Source: a virus | IMG/VR virus record: IMGVR_UViG_3300028925_010462 | Location: 1 to 34,465 of that record | Strand: one strand, 5' to 3' | Length of the DNA: 34,465 nucleotides | Part shown: in pieces, positions 1 to 7,176 of the stretch | Position numbering within the stretch: the stretch's first letter is position 1 | Layout of the letters: each line of letters starts with the position of its first letter | The notes under the pieces: generated by a model | What the model saw: the letters and a program-made list of their open reading frames with translations, nothing else | Database searches by the model: none | Told to the model about the DNA's origin: nothing | Position numbers and translations under genes: made by a program

Positions 1-435
1 TACATGGCTCTGTTGCTGTCGCTGATCTTCTGGATCGGGGTGGCCTTTGAATTGCCTATCGTTATGCAACTGCTTGCCAGGTTCAGAGTTGTCTCGTACC
101 TGCGAGCCAGTACGCTACGGAAGTGGGTTGTGCCAACAGCGTTTATCTTCGCTGCTCTCATTACGCCCTCACTTGATGGGACACTCACGTTCTTAGTTGC
201 CCTGCCAATGCTAATCCTGTACGAGGCAGGTTTGCTAGCTAGCTGGCTCACACACCCAGAGGAAGGTAACTACTTCGCTGATTTGCCTATGGTCCAGAGG
301 GGGCGACAGCTGATGCACAAGATGTACAACAAACTGAGATCAGGAGTGACCTGGGTTGCCCGAAAGGTGCGCTGGGCGATAGGGTTACCAGTACGAGCAG
401 TCCGGTGGGGTAGCAGGAAAATCGTGTGGCGGTGA
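1..435 (+). CDS. tatC: Sec-independent protein translocase TatC, C-terminal part (partial)
   Basis: TatC is the polytopic inner-membrane receptor of the twin-arginine pathway, which exports folded proteins. The reading frame is open from base 1, so the gene continues upstream; about 144 codons remain of a family that is usually about 240-260 residues. Numbering from the ATG at 4, three membrane segments are visible (about residues 2-23, 40-55 and 62-82). Family features are GVAFELPIV with its conserved Glu, the RKWV...ITPS block, and ALPMLILYEAGLLA before the end of the last helix. The tail is unusually long and basic (about 60 residues, many Arg/Lys/Trp). It lies beside a phage cluster on the opposite strand and ends in its own terminator. 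It could be a host gene at a prophage edge, a phage-carried gene, or an assembly join; the sequence does not decide. Confidence 0.85.
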   Translation, partial: YMALLLSLIFWIGVAFELPIVMQLLARFRVVSYLRASTLRKWVVPTAFIFAALITPSLDGTLTFLVALPMLILYEAGLLASWLTHPEEGNYFADLPMVQRGRQLMHKMYNKLRSGVTWVARKVRWAIGLPVRAVRWGSRKIVWR

Positions 436-488
436 GGACTATTTGTAGGCCGCCTGGTTCTCTCTGGTTTCAGTCGGCCGCCCTCTTG

Positions 489-527
489 CGCCCTCCGTTG
501 GCTTCGGCTGGCGGGGGGCGTTTGTTT
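489..527 (+). terminator. Rho-independent terminator after tatC
   Basis: A 14-bp stem (CGCCCTCC then GTTGGC, pairing with GCTGGC then GGGGGGCG, including G-U pairs) is closed by a UUCG tetraloop at 503-506 and followed directly by TTTGTTT. It lies 54 bases after the tatC stop and should end rightward transcription there. Confidence 0.85.
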
Positions 528-541
528 AGGAGGGTGTTAGT

Positions 542-628
542 TTGAAAGAATGGCTGCCGGTAATCGTCGTATTTTCCGTTTACGGGGTCGTGTTGTGGTT
601 TGGAGTCTACGTTTGCGACTGGTGCTAG
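542..628 (+). CDS. Small single-span membrane peptide, hypothetical
   Basis: This is a 28-residue ORF with a TTG start at 542 and AGGAGGG at 528-534, about 8 bases upstream, which is the reason for choosing this start. The product is KEWLP, then a hydrophobic stretch (VIVVFSVYGVVLWFGVYV), then CDWC, so it looks like one transmembrane helix with a C-terminal CxxC. It sits directly downstream of the tatC terminator, so it would need read-through or its own promoter. I recognise no family; a chance ORF remains possible, but the ribosome binding site is unusually good. Confidence 0.4.
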   Translation: MKEWLPVIVVFSVYGVVLWFGVYVCDWC

Positions 629-673
629 TGCCATAGTCTAAGTTCACCCTGGCCAAATATGCACAGACGCGAA

Positions 674-701
674 AGATCCCCGGTAATCACTCCGGGGATC
701 T
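674..701. terminator. Hairpin between convergent units
   Basis: A perfect 10-bp inverted repeat (AGATCCCCGG / CCGGGGATCT) surrounds an 8-base loop. It lies between the end of the rightward tatC region and the end of the leftward cluster. There is no clear T-run on either side, so terminator function is inferred from position and stability. Confidence 0.5.
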
Positions 702-739
702 GGGCATATACGCCCCTGCGCTGCGCTACCAATACCAGC

Positions 740-770
740 GCGTAAGTCACGGAGCCAACCGGACTTACGC
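740..770 (-). terminator. Hairpin downstream of the leftward cluster
   Basis: A 12-bp stem (GCGTAAGTC, bulged A, CGG / CCG, GACTTACGC) has a 6-base loop. It lies 28 bases beyond the stop of the last gene of the minus-strand cluster (rusA-like, ending at 799), where a terminator or 3' stabilising hairpin is expected. No strong U-tract follows on the minus strand. Confidence 0.55.
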
Positions 771-798
771 CTAGTGTATCAGTTGGAAGCTGTTGTTC

Positions 799-1233
799 TC
801 ACCATGTCACTGTTATCTCCACTCGTTCTTCTCCGCGTGGACATCGCCACTTCCGCATTGCAATTTCGTCTACTTGGTTGTCATCAGTCCAGACACCTGC
901 CTCAGAGAGAGCGTCTTCAGTGTGCGACAGTAGGTTCTTCAGGTCTGGTTTCTGCGTGTGGTCTGTGTAGGTAAGAGCCACCTTCTTCGGTGCGCTTTTC
1001 TGCCACGGAAGGTAAAACTTGTACACCGCTGTAATAGATGTCCTAGCAGGAACCGGAAACTGGCTGCGCCCAGCCTCTAACATCGCAACGAACGCTGCTT
1101 CTTTGACTGCCGCCTTCCATGCTTTCACGGCTGGCACGTTGTACATGCCTCGCCCACCGGCTGCAATGCGTGGTCGCTGAGTAGCCGCAACACCGGAGAC
1201 TGTGATCTTTAGTTTAGGCATTTTCAGTACCAT
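799..1233 (-). CDS. rusA: RusA-like Holliday junction resolvase
   Basis: RusA enzymes are dimeric, metal-dependent endonucleases that resolve Holliday junctions and are common in phage recombination modules. The frame shows the family pattern: an N-terminal ITVSG..ATQRPR strand, then QKPDLKNLLSHTEDALSEAG and VWTDDNQVDEI, corresponding to the KPDxDN...L..DAL...V..DDxxV core. The usual second acidic residue of KPDxDN is Lys-Asn here (KPDLKN), while the later TDDNQV pair is intact. The start is uncertain: ATG 1233 follows GGGGGGCGGA and overlaps the small upstream ORF by 10 bases; ATG 1221 (MPKLK) follows that ORF's stop by two bases and also fits the family length. It is the last gene of the leftward cluster. 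Confidence 0.8.
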   Translation of the reverse strand: MVLKMPKLKITVSGVAATQRPRIAAGGRGMYNVPAVKAWKAAVKEAAFVAMLEAGRSQFPVPARTSITAVYKFYLPWQKSAPKKVALTYTDHTQKPDLKNLLSHTEDALSEAGVWTDDNQVDEIAMRKWRCPRGEERVEITVTW

Positions 1234-1307
1234 TCCGCCCCCCATGCTGCGACGGCGAGGGTTGAGATCAGCGCAATCCAGCCACCATATTCGAGTAATC
1301 GTTTCAT
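1224..1307 (-). CDS. 27-residue single-span membrane peptide, hypothetical
   Basis: The ATG at 1307-1305 overlaps the stop of the cytosine methylase gene (ATGA) and is preceded by GAGG five bases upstream. The product begins MKRLLEYGG, has one hydrophobic helix (WIALISTLAVAAWGA) and ends EWY. The stop overlaps the preferred start of the rusA-like gene. Four-base overlaps on both sides of such a short frame suggest translational coupling and support a real gene. It is too short to assign to a family. Confidence 0.5.
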   Translation of the reverse strand: MKRLLEYGGWIALISTLAVAAWGAEWY

Positions 1308-2224
1308 GCTCGCCTCGTCAGTTCACGAGTCATTGCGGTTAAAGACAGTGCCGCTTGCTGTGGAACTACTGAATTTCCGAGGATTCGCAACTTGTCAGTT
1401 CGAGCCAGCCCTCGGGCAAGCCCATAAGCCACTCCACGAATTTCGGATTGAGTCTGCGTCGCTGGCGCAAGGTCGGGTCTTCGTTCGAGAACAGTGGCCC
1501 ATCCTGCGCTATCTCTTGGACCTGGTGCGACAACATATACTGCATCTTGCCGTTCCGTGTACCAGCTGCGTCTTCGTTGGACGTTGGCGTCCACCACATC
1601 GCTTGTAACGACAAGGGAGTCCCTCCTTGCTCGTATTGCTTGCGCCTGTTCCGAACGTCGTCGCCGGTCGGGGTTGTCCAATTCTCCGCTGCTTCCTCCA
1701 GATTCTTCGCCGTCACGGTAGGCAAGGATGAAAGTTCGTCGTCGATGATGCCGATGACCTGCATCAGCCGCTTCGGTGATGATTTCCGTAACTCGATAGC
1801 CCAGTGCTTGAAGCCCGGATCGGACCTCCCACCAGTAGTAGTGAATAAGTCCAGTTGATGCGACATTCTCGAAGAAGCAAGCTGCTGGCTGAACTTCTCG
1901 TACCACTCGGAGAGTGTTAGGCCATCCGTTTCGGGAATCTTTGGCTCCTCGTTTGCTTCCTGCCGTGGAGAACGGTTGGCATGGTGGGCCTCCAATGACC
2001 CAATCCACTTTGCCACGCCACGGGTTGCCGTCGAAGGTGTTGGCATCATCCCAAATAGGTGCATCATCCAAGTCGCCTGTTTTGAAACGCGCAGTAAGTA
2101 CGCCGATCGAGGTGATTTCTCTCTCCACGTAGCAGACTGTTCGAGCTCCAGGAATTGCCAATCGGAAACCGACGTCAAGACCACCGGCTCCTGAGTAGAG
2201 ACTGAGGACGGTAGGTGTATCCAT
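1304..2224 (-). CDS. dcm: DNA (cytosine-5-)-methyltransferase
   Basis: The enzyme transfers a methyl group from S-adenosylmethionine to C5 of cytosine in DNA; in phages this usually protects against host restriction. Motifs are in the family order: motif I LSLYSGAGGLDVGF (residues 7-20), motif IV GGPPCQPFSTAG with catalytic Cys82, motif VI ENV (119-121), motif VIII HHRRRTFILA (159-168) and motif X LGNSVVPQQA near the C terminus. At 306 residues it is a compact enzyme with a short target-recognition region. The start is well supported: AGGAGG lies nine bases before ATG 2224. From about 1366 to 1925 a second reading frame of the same strand also looks coding (see separate entry), so this DNA may encode two proteins. 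Confidence 0.9.
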   Translation of the reverse strand: MDTPTVLSLYSGAGGLDVGFRLAIPGARTVCYVEREITSIGVLTARFKTGDLDDAPIWDDANTFDGNPWRGKVDWVIGGPPCQPFSTAGSKRGAKDSRNGWPNTLRVVREVQPAACFFENVASTGLIHYYWWEVRSGLQALGYRVTEIITEAADAGHRHHRRRTFILAYRDGEESGGSSGELDNPDRRRRSEQAQAIRARRDSLVVTSDVVDANVQRRRSWYTERQDAVYVVAPGPRDSAGWATVLERRPDLAPATQTQSEIRGVAYGLARGLARTDKLRILGNSVVPQQAALSLTAMTRELTRRA

Positions 2225-2262
2225 GTCAATTCACCTCCTCCGGTTCTCCGAGAAGATCCCAT
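1366..2262 (-). CDS. Overlapping frame inside the methylase gene: phage WxTPT / FVEWLMG protein
   Basis: This is a 298-codon open frame on the same strand as the cytosine methylase but in another phase. Its first ~110 residues look like a shadow of the methylase motifs. From about residue 114 (near 1923) it reads like a real phage protein: LTLSEWYEKF, two WTTPT/WWTPT motifs (195-199, 223-227), QGGTPLSLQAM, and LNPKFVEWLMGLPEGW at residues 271-286 (1405-1452). From memory, this last string with repeated W-TPT motifs is a common phage family found in or beside cytosine methylases; I could not run a search. The true start is unknown. Alternatives are an ancestral in-frame C-terminal domain that shifted frame, or programmed frameshifting from the methylase. 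Confidence 0.5.
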   Translation of the reverse strand: MGSSRRTGGGELTWIHLPSSVSTQEPVVLTSVSDWQFLELEQSATWREKSPRSAYLLRVSKQATWMMHLFGMMPTPSTATRGVAKWIGSLEAHHANRSPRQEANEEPKIPETDGLTLSEWYEKFSQQLASSRMSHQLDLFTTTGGRSDPGFKHWAIELRKSSPKRLMQVIGIIDDELSSLPTVTAKNLEEAAENWTTPTGDDVRNRRKQYEQGGTPLSLQAMWWTPTSNEDAAGTRNGKMQYMLSHQVQEIAQDGPLFSNEDPTLRQRRRLNPKFVEWLMGLPEGWLELTSCESSEIQ

Positions 2263-2351
2263 GCAAACTGAATCAGCCAGTGTTGAAGAATTTCCTCTCG
2301 CCGATTGAACGGGTACTTGCTGAGTTCTGCGTAGGTGATTTCGATTGTCAT
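2226..2351 (-). CDS. 41-residue hypothetical protein upstream of the methylase
   Basis: ATG at 2351 has GGAGG six bases upstream. The product (MTIEITYAELSKYPFNRREE...) is a short, mildly acidic, probably alpha-helical protein ending LLGEPEEVN. Its stop is one base before the methylase ATG, and its last codons (GAG GAG GTG) form the methylase Shine-Dalgarno, so the two are probably translationally coupled. No family recognised. Confidence 0.6.
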   Translation of the reverse strand: MTIEITYAELSKYPFNRREEILQHWLIQFAWDLLGEPEEVN

Positions 2352-2407
2352 TCCAAGCCTCCAGGTTCTTTGGATTGATTCCAAGCTGTTGAGGACAGTT
2401 TACAAAT

Positions 2408-3532
2408 CTACTCTTTGGCAGAGACGATCAGAGTTTGGAATTTGCTTTTGACGTCCGCTGCGGTTTTGCCGCCCATCGATGCGTTCCGAATCCAAGCGTC
2501 GGCAGCTTCCTCGGGTCGCATGGCGGCTAGTGGTGTGTCAGTGGCTACCCGCTGGACAACCACCCGTTCCTTTGTGACCTCGATCGACTCGACCCGATCG
2601 CAGAGTTCGTTCATGCGCTTTCGGACGTCAGCCATTGCCTCAACGGTCGGTTCGCACCCTTCCGCCTCGACATGGTGCTTCCATCGGCCTACGTCGTAGT
2701 GGCTAGTGGTCTCGTCAAGAGGGTCGGCGTATGTGGCGTCGAGCAGTTTCAACGATGTCTTGTAGGGAATCGTTTGGGAATCCCACTCATCGGTGTCGAG
2801 AACGACGAATGATTTCTGCTGCGGAGCATCGCCCCAATCGGTCGGCTGGCTGCTGCCCACGTATCCCTCCATTCGAGGGTCGTGAACGTGGCCGAGCGCA
2901 ACGAAGTCGAATGCGTTGGCGAGGGTGTTGTAGTCGAACACGACGTCCTTGCCAGCCCATTGCAATCCGGGCGACGGCGCAAGATCATTCTCGCCTTTGC
3001 CATACGACACCATTGCATGACCGATGAGGACGTTTTTTCGGTCGGCGACGATCATCGAATTGAGTTCATCGAGCGCAACGGCTTGAGTAAGTTCGAGTTG
3101 GGACTTGAGTGTTCCATCACTAACATCGTAAGCCTGTGGCGTAACCCACGGTAGAAGCACGATGTTCACGTCCTCCATCGTGTACGAGAGGATTCTCTTG
3201 CGAGCCCATACCGCTTCGGCGGGAGAGGTAACTCTTGTAAGATTCCACGATGCGGATACGGATTCGGTCGACACTCCATCGTCGTGATTTCCGTCCGCAC
3301 CTAGAACGACGATTCCGTTACTGACTAGCCGGTGAATCTGATGATCGACGAACCTGCTCGTCCATGTGGTCGGTCGACGGTGGTGAAAGATGTCACCTGC
3401 GAATGCGACTGCATCGAGCTTGTTGTCGAGAGCGTACTCGACGAGTTCTATGAATGGCTCTGCCCACTTCTCATCACTCACACCGAACTTGTTTGCGCCG
3501 ATGTGTAGGTCGGCTGCTATTAGGATTTTCAT
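2408..3532 (-). CDS. sbcD: SbcD/Mre11-like exonuclease subunit
   Basis: This is a calcineurin-like metallophosphoesterase that forms the nuclease half of the SbcCD (Mre11-Rad50, T4 gp46/gp47) complex, which trims DNA ends and opens hairpins. Metal-site motifs are complete: ADLHIG (D8, H10), AGDIFHHR (D47), GADGNHDD (N82, H83, D84), IGHAMVS (H172) and LGHVHDP (H215, H217). The 374-residue length is normal. The C-terminal part (about 280-374) should be the capping and partner-binding region. The ATG overlaps the stop of the upstream sbcC gene (TAATG), as expected for equimolar subunits. The T4 pair acts in recombination-dependent replication and host DNA breakdown; the same role is inferred here. 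Confidence 0.93.
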   Translation of the reverse strand: MKILIAADLHIGANKFGVSDEKWAEPFIELVEYALDNKLDAVAFAGDIFHHRRPTTWTSRFVDHQIHRLVSNGIVVLGADGNHDDGVSTESVSASWNLTRVTSPAEAVWARKRILSYTMEDVNIVLLPWVTPQAYDVSDGTLKSQLELTQAVALDELNSMIVADRKNVLIGHAMVSYGKGENDLAPSPGLQWAGKDVVFDYNTLANAFDFVALGHVHDPRMEGYVGSSQPTDWGDAPQQKSFVVLDTDEWDSQTIPYKTSLKLLDATYADPLDETTSHYDVGRWKHHVEAEGCEPTVEAMADVRKRMNELCDRVESIEVTKERVVVQRVATDTPLAAMRPEEAADAWIRNASMGGKTAADVKSKFQTLIVSAKE

Positions 3533-5715
3533 TATTGTCGTACCTCCGAAGTTGCGTTGCCGACCGGGCGAATCTCTGTCCGCTGATCGACCATGTCCTG
3601 CACCGATTCGATATGAGTGATTGCGACGACATCGATGCCTGTGTCCGCAACCTTGTTGAGCATTTCGAGGAACTGGACCTGGTAGTCACCTGAGAGCCAT
3701 GCGTCGGCCTCGTCGAGATACAACGTCTCGTAGTGAACACCGGCTGCTGCACCACCTACTTCTGCCATTCCGAGACGGACTGCCAGGGCGACAGCAACGG
3801 ACTGAGCCCCTGATAGTTCAGACCACGGCTCGATGTCGCCTGATGGCGTCACCACACCCTCGTCGAACGTCTCACGGTCGGTCTCGGTTTGCGTCGTGAA
3901 GTAAATCTCGAATCCTGGTGCGATGACGTTGAGCCATCGGTTCGCTGCTGATTCGAGCGCACCGAGCGATTGGTCGATGATTAGCTGGCGGACGCCGTTG
4001 GTTCCGGTCATGGACACAACATGCTCCCACGAGGTCAGTTCGCCTCGTAATTCGCCTAACTTCTCACGTTTTTCTTTGAGGTCGGCGCTGGCCTTCTCGG
4101 ACGTGGCTAATTGTTGCTCGGAGATTGTGAGCTCGGTGTTTGCGGAAGACTGCGCCTCGCGCGCGTCAATCACAGCACTTAGTTGAGCAATGCAGGATTG
4201 TCGCAATTCTTCGATCTTCTCCGGGTGGGGGTTCTCGATGTTTTTCAGTGACTTGCGAATCCGTCCAGCATCGGCGGACGCCTTGACTCTCTGTTCCAGC
4301 CACGAGGTCTTCGCTTTTTCGGCGTCCCCGATTCGCACGAGAGCATTCGCAGACTTGGAGCGGTCTGCCATGATGTCGGCATCTTGCCCGAGTTCCCTCG
4401 GTACATCGGTGAGTACGTTCAGCGGCGGCATTTCTGGAGAATTGGGCGGCTTTGTGAGCATCAAATCTTCGTACTCAGTTTTCAATGACGCCAAGTCCAT
4501 TTTCCAATATGGATACATATCTATAAGCGCGAGCAGTTCACTAGCGTGTTCAGTCGTTAGCGGCTGTTTGCACTCGGGGCAGAATTTTGACGCTACCGAT
4601 TCGCTGGCTGCTTTGACCTTGTTCAGCTTGGCAACGGTATCGACTATTGCGGTTGATCGAGAGTCCCGCCTTGACTGCCAATACTGTCGTTCGGTTCGCC
4701 ATCTATCCATCGCCGTTTCGTATACGGCGAGCGCCTCGGTGTTAGCGAGCGTAGACGATTCGTTCGTTGCAATAACAGCGTTGATCTCGGCTTGACGCTC
4801 GGCGATTTTCACCTGATGCGCCTCGTAAAGTTCTTCGATGTCCTCTCGTTTGCTGGCAGCGATATTGAGGTCGGCGATCAGGTCGTCGAGGTCGGCTAGT
4901 GAGCGCGTCGCCTGATCGTGTTCATCTTCTCGGTCGGAGAGTTCGTTGATCTTGCTGATGATGAGGTCGGACGTTTCGATTGCGAGACTGTGAGCAGTTT
5001 GTTTGCTTGCGAGGTTACGCTCGGCAATAGCGAGATTCGTTGCTGCCGAATCGATCATGCCTTTTACGACATCGATAGTGTTGCGGTCGGTCACGAGGTT
5101 CGATGCAATTTCTTCAAACACCGGAATTGCTCCCGAGACCTCGGCAATGTCGAGTCCGAGCCCCTTCACAATTTCCTTTGCTGCGATTTCCCACGCGTCC
5201 CAGTCACCAGCGGCAGAAAGTATTTCGCGCAGGATTCCTTTACGGGTGTAGGCGTCAGCTTCGAGGAATTGGCCGGCTCCTTCACGTTGCCCGACGTAAG
5301 CGGTCATGTTCCAGACCTCGAAAGTTCCGACCAGGTCGTTGATCTTGGCTTGGGTTTCCTTGTTGATCGCCTGAGTAAGATCGTGCGATTTGCCATCTGT
5401 AAATTGTGTAAGGCTCAGTCGAGTCGTGCCGCCCTTGCCGTTCGGTGCAAGTAGGAATCGGCGACTAATCGAATAGCGTTCCTTGCCGACTTGAATCAGG
5501 ACTGTCGCTGTCATGTCTCTCTCGCCGTGGCGAACTAGATAGTCCTGGCTCCGACCCGGCGTCTTTCCCCAAATCGACCAGCCTGCGGATATTCCTTGCA
5601 AGGTGGTCTTCCCTGACCCGTTCGGACCCGTTATCAGGGACAGTCCGGACGGGACTTTGTAGTGCGCCTTTTGGAACGTCCGCATGTTTGCGAGTTCCAC
5701 CTCTAATATCTTCAT
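3532..5715 (-). CDS. sbcC: SbcC/Rad50-like ATPase subunit
   Basis: This is an SMC-family ATPase that clamps DNA ends for the SbcD nuclease. The N-terminal Walker A is GPNGSGKTT (residues 30-38). Two long coiled-coil arms flank a zinc-hook FCPECKQPL (CxxC, near residue 375). The C-terminal head has the signature motif ELSGAQSVAVALAVRL (near 631), with Gln where Rad50 often has Glu, and Walker B with D-loop YLDEADAWLSGD (near 664). At 727 residues it is short for bacterial SbcC (about 1000) but in the range of phage gp46-like proteins. The start is fixed by CGGAGCC seven bases upstream of ATG 5715. A 156-base structured leader precedes it. Confidence 0.95.
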   Translation of the reverse strand: MKILEVELANMRTFQKAHYKVPSGLSLITGPNGSGKTTLQGISAGWSIWGKTPGRSQDYLVRHGERDMTATVLIQVGKERYSISRRFLLAPNGKGGTTRLSLTQFTDGKSHDLTQAINKETQAKINDLVGTFEVWNMTAYVGQREGAGQFLEADAYTRKGILREILSAAGDWDAWEIAAKEIVKGLGLDIAEVSGAIPVFEEIASNLVTDRNTIDVVKGMIDSAATNLAIAERNLASKQTAHSLAIETSDLIISKINELSDREDEHDQATRSLADLDDLIADLNIAASKREDIEELYEAHQVKIAERQAEINAVIATNESSTLANTEALAVYETAMDRWRTERQYWQSRRDSRSTAIVDTVAKLNKVKAASESVASKFCPECKQPLTTEHASELLALIDMYPYWKMDLASLKTEYEDLMLTKPPNSPEMPPLNVLTDVPRELGQDADIMADRSKSANALVRIGDAEKAKTSWLEQRVKASADAGRIRKSLKNIENPHPEKIEELRQSCIAQLSAVIDAREAQSSANTELTISEQQLATSEKASADLKEKREKLGELRGELTSWEHVVSMTGTNGVRQLIIDQSLGALESAANRWLNVIAPGFEIYFTTQTETDRETFDEGVVTPSGDIEPWSELSGAQSVAVALAVRLGMAEVGGAAAGVHYETLYLDEADAWLSGDYQVQFLEMLNKVADTGIDVVAITHIESVQDMVDQRTEIRPVGNATSEVRQ

Positions 5716-5871
5716 CTGTTGGCTCCGGGTGGCACTCGTGAGGGCATCGCCCTGAGTACCTGATATTTCGCGATCGTTCTAGTCTGTTGGTAGCCCACTT
5801 CCCGCTACACCAGCCACATTGCCCATGCGAGCAAGCGGCGGTGAAACGGGGTTCTCCCTGTCGGGGTGCGC
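5716..5871 (-). promoter_or_regulatory. Structured non-coding leader of the sbcCD genes
   Basis: This is the longest spacer in the minus-strand cluster before its promoter region. Nearest the gene, 5731-5760 folds into a long hairpin (GGTACTC and AGGGC on one arm, GCCCT and GAGTGCC on the other, with a 3-base bulge and a GAT loop), ending 7 bases before the CGGAGCC ribosome binding site. Farther upstream, 5809-5842 forms another (UUGCUC-GCAU-GGGCAA extended by GCC/GGC and ACC/GGU). GGTAG at the stop of the upstream gene can pair with CTACC and enclose that part. I do not recognise the class; promoter, attenuator or riboswitch-like control is inferred. Confidence 0.45.
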
Positions 5872-6954
5872 CTACCACGGAAGTTCTTCAACGTCCTCTT
5901 TCACACCGTCAGTCTCGACAATGGTAGTAATCGGAACAGGGACGCACATCAGCTTGACTGCATCGATGATTTCATCGAGATCGTACTCGGCTGACCGAGT
6001 CATTCTTGCCACGCCTTGCCTACCGTTCGCACCCTCGAAGTTGAACTTTTCAATGTCCAATTCACCGAGACCTTTGATCGCCGAGACGACTTCGATTACA
6101 AAGCCTTCCGGGTCTTCTTCCGGGTTTACTTCCGGGTTTGCGGTTGACTCTGGCTCAACAATGGCTTTCATCGGGGTGTCGTCTACAACTCCACCCGACT
6201 CGGCGTCGAACGTGCCGATGTAAACGCCTAGTGGTGCTGCTTGTCGCATTACTCGTACCAGCGCACGTTTCTGTGCGATCTCACCAGCGTAGCCACCAGT
6301 TTTGGCAAGTGGGTTCTGTTCGCCAGCACCGCCAGCTTTCCCGAAATCGGTTGCGATAGGGAATCTCTGACCGCCAGCGACTTTGTAGTAAGTCGCAATG
6401 AACGCATCTTGGTCGTCTTTGACTTTGTACGCCTTGCGTTCATCGGCAGTCATTGGGCGAGCATCTGAACCACCGTCCATTGCGGCGAGTGAATTCTTCG
6501 TCCAGAAAATCCAACCGTTGAAGTTCATGTAGAGGCCACCATGAACGATGTTGAAGTGTTGCGGAATGAATCCCACGGTGCGTAGCTGCGCTGCTAGGCG
6601 TAGGTCGGCATCGCTGATGGCGTCGCCGAATCCGTCCACGAGATCGGCGAATTGCCTCCCCGTCTCACGCAGTTCGATTGTTGTTGGCTCTCGCAGGGCG
6701 AGGGCTGTGTTTGTTGTCACTTTGACTTCTCCAAACTTGTCTCTGAGTCGCGACTTGATAGCCGCGTTCTGAGTATTGTCTCCGGTTAGATACTTTTCAG
6801 TCTCCGAGGAAACGCGCACGAGAGAGACCGGAGATCCCTCGCACTCGTTACACCACGACAGTCCGTCCTTCATTCCTAGTAGCCCGTCAGGGTGTTCGGA
6901 ACAGGCGTTTTTCCTGATGTTTCGGAGCTCGGCACGTTTTTCTCGGAGTCCCAT
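5872..6954 (-). CDS. Probable phage recombination protein (RecT/Erf-like single-strand annealing)
   Basis: This is a 360-residue protein just upstream of sbcCD. The central block resembles RecT/Bet/Erf-type annealing proteins as I know them: LRLAAQLRTVGFIPQHFNI...YMNFNGWIFWTKNS (about 116-155), then GGYAGEIAQKRALVRVMRQAAPLG, analogous to the family 'emAeKRA..RALR.A' helix. The N terminus carries a possible zinc site (CSEH at residues 18-21 and CNEC at 35-38). The C-terminal third is acidic (PEVNPEEDPEG), followed by a small folded segment. The ATG immediately follows the upstream stop with no clear Shine-Dalgarno, suggesting coupling. Placement next to an end-processing nuclease fits an exonuclease plus annealer module. 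The family call is from pattern only. Confidence 0.5.
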   Translation of the reverse strand: MGLREKRAELRNIRKNACSEHPDGLLGMKDGLSWCNECEGSPVSLVRVSSETEKYLTGDNTQNAAIKSRLRDKFGEVKVTTNTALALREPTTIELRETGRQFADLVDGFGDAISDADLRLAAQLRTVGFIPQHFNIVHGGLYMNFNGWIFWTKNSLAAMDGGSDARPMTADERKAYKVKDDQDAFIATYYKVAGGQRFPIATDFGKAGGAGEQNPLAKTGGYAGEIAQKRALVRVMRQAAPLGVYIGTFDAESGGVVDDTPMKAIVEPESTANPEVNPEEDPEGFVIEVVSAIKGLGELDIEKFNFEGANGRQGVARMTRSAEYDLDEIIDAVKLMCVPVPITTIVETDGVKEDVEELPW

Positions 6955-7158
6955 TTAGCTGCCAGCGATCTTGCGCCCTAGTTTAGTAAGACCTTCTTCG
7001 CCGCGTCGCACCATGTTTAGCATTTCCTCTACGATGTCGAGGGTTCCTTCGGTGTTTTGGTACACCTTCGCTGCGACGGCGTACTCGCCCTTCGCATTTT
7101 GCTTCGCCTCGATTGAGGACTGGCTCACTCCCTGAGTGACCGTGTTGTGAGTAACCAT
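6955..7158 (-). CDS. 67-residue hypothetical protein
   Basis: I chose ATG 7158 because CGGAGCC lies five bases upstream and a non-coding inverted-repeat region lies just before it; the open frame extends farther but reads through that repeat. The product (MVTHNTVTQGVSQSSIEAKQ...) has a mixed-charge, probably helical C-terminal half (EEMLNMVRRGEEGLTKLGRK). Its stop abuts the start of the annealing-protein gene (TAAATG), so they should be co-translated. No family recognised. Confidence 0.65.
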   Translation of the reverse strand: MVTHNTVTQGVSQSSIEAKQNAKGEYAVAAKVYQNTEGTLDIVEEMLNMVRRGEEGLTKLGRKIAGS

Positions 7159-7176
7159 GCTGGCTCCGTTCTTACG

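Noticed and set aside
751-756. GGAGCC on the plus strand as another leader block
   Set aside because: It lies in a terminator-like hairpin with no start codon after it, so it is probably coincidental.
5786-5880. tRNA-like fold with GGTAG...CTACC acceptor-like ends
   Set aside because: No T-loop, anticodon arm or invariant tRNA bases; it overlaps the stop codon of a gene. Treated as a structured leader.
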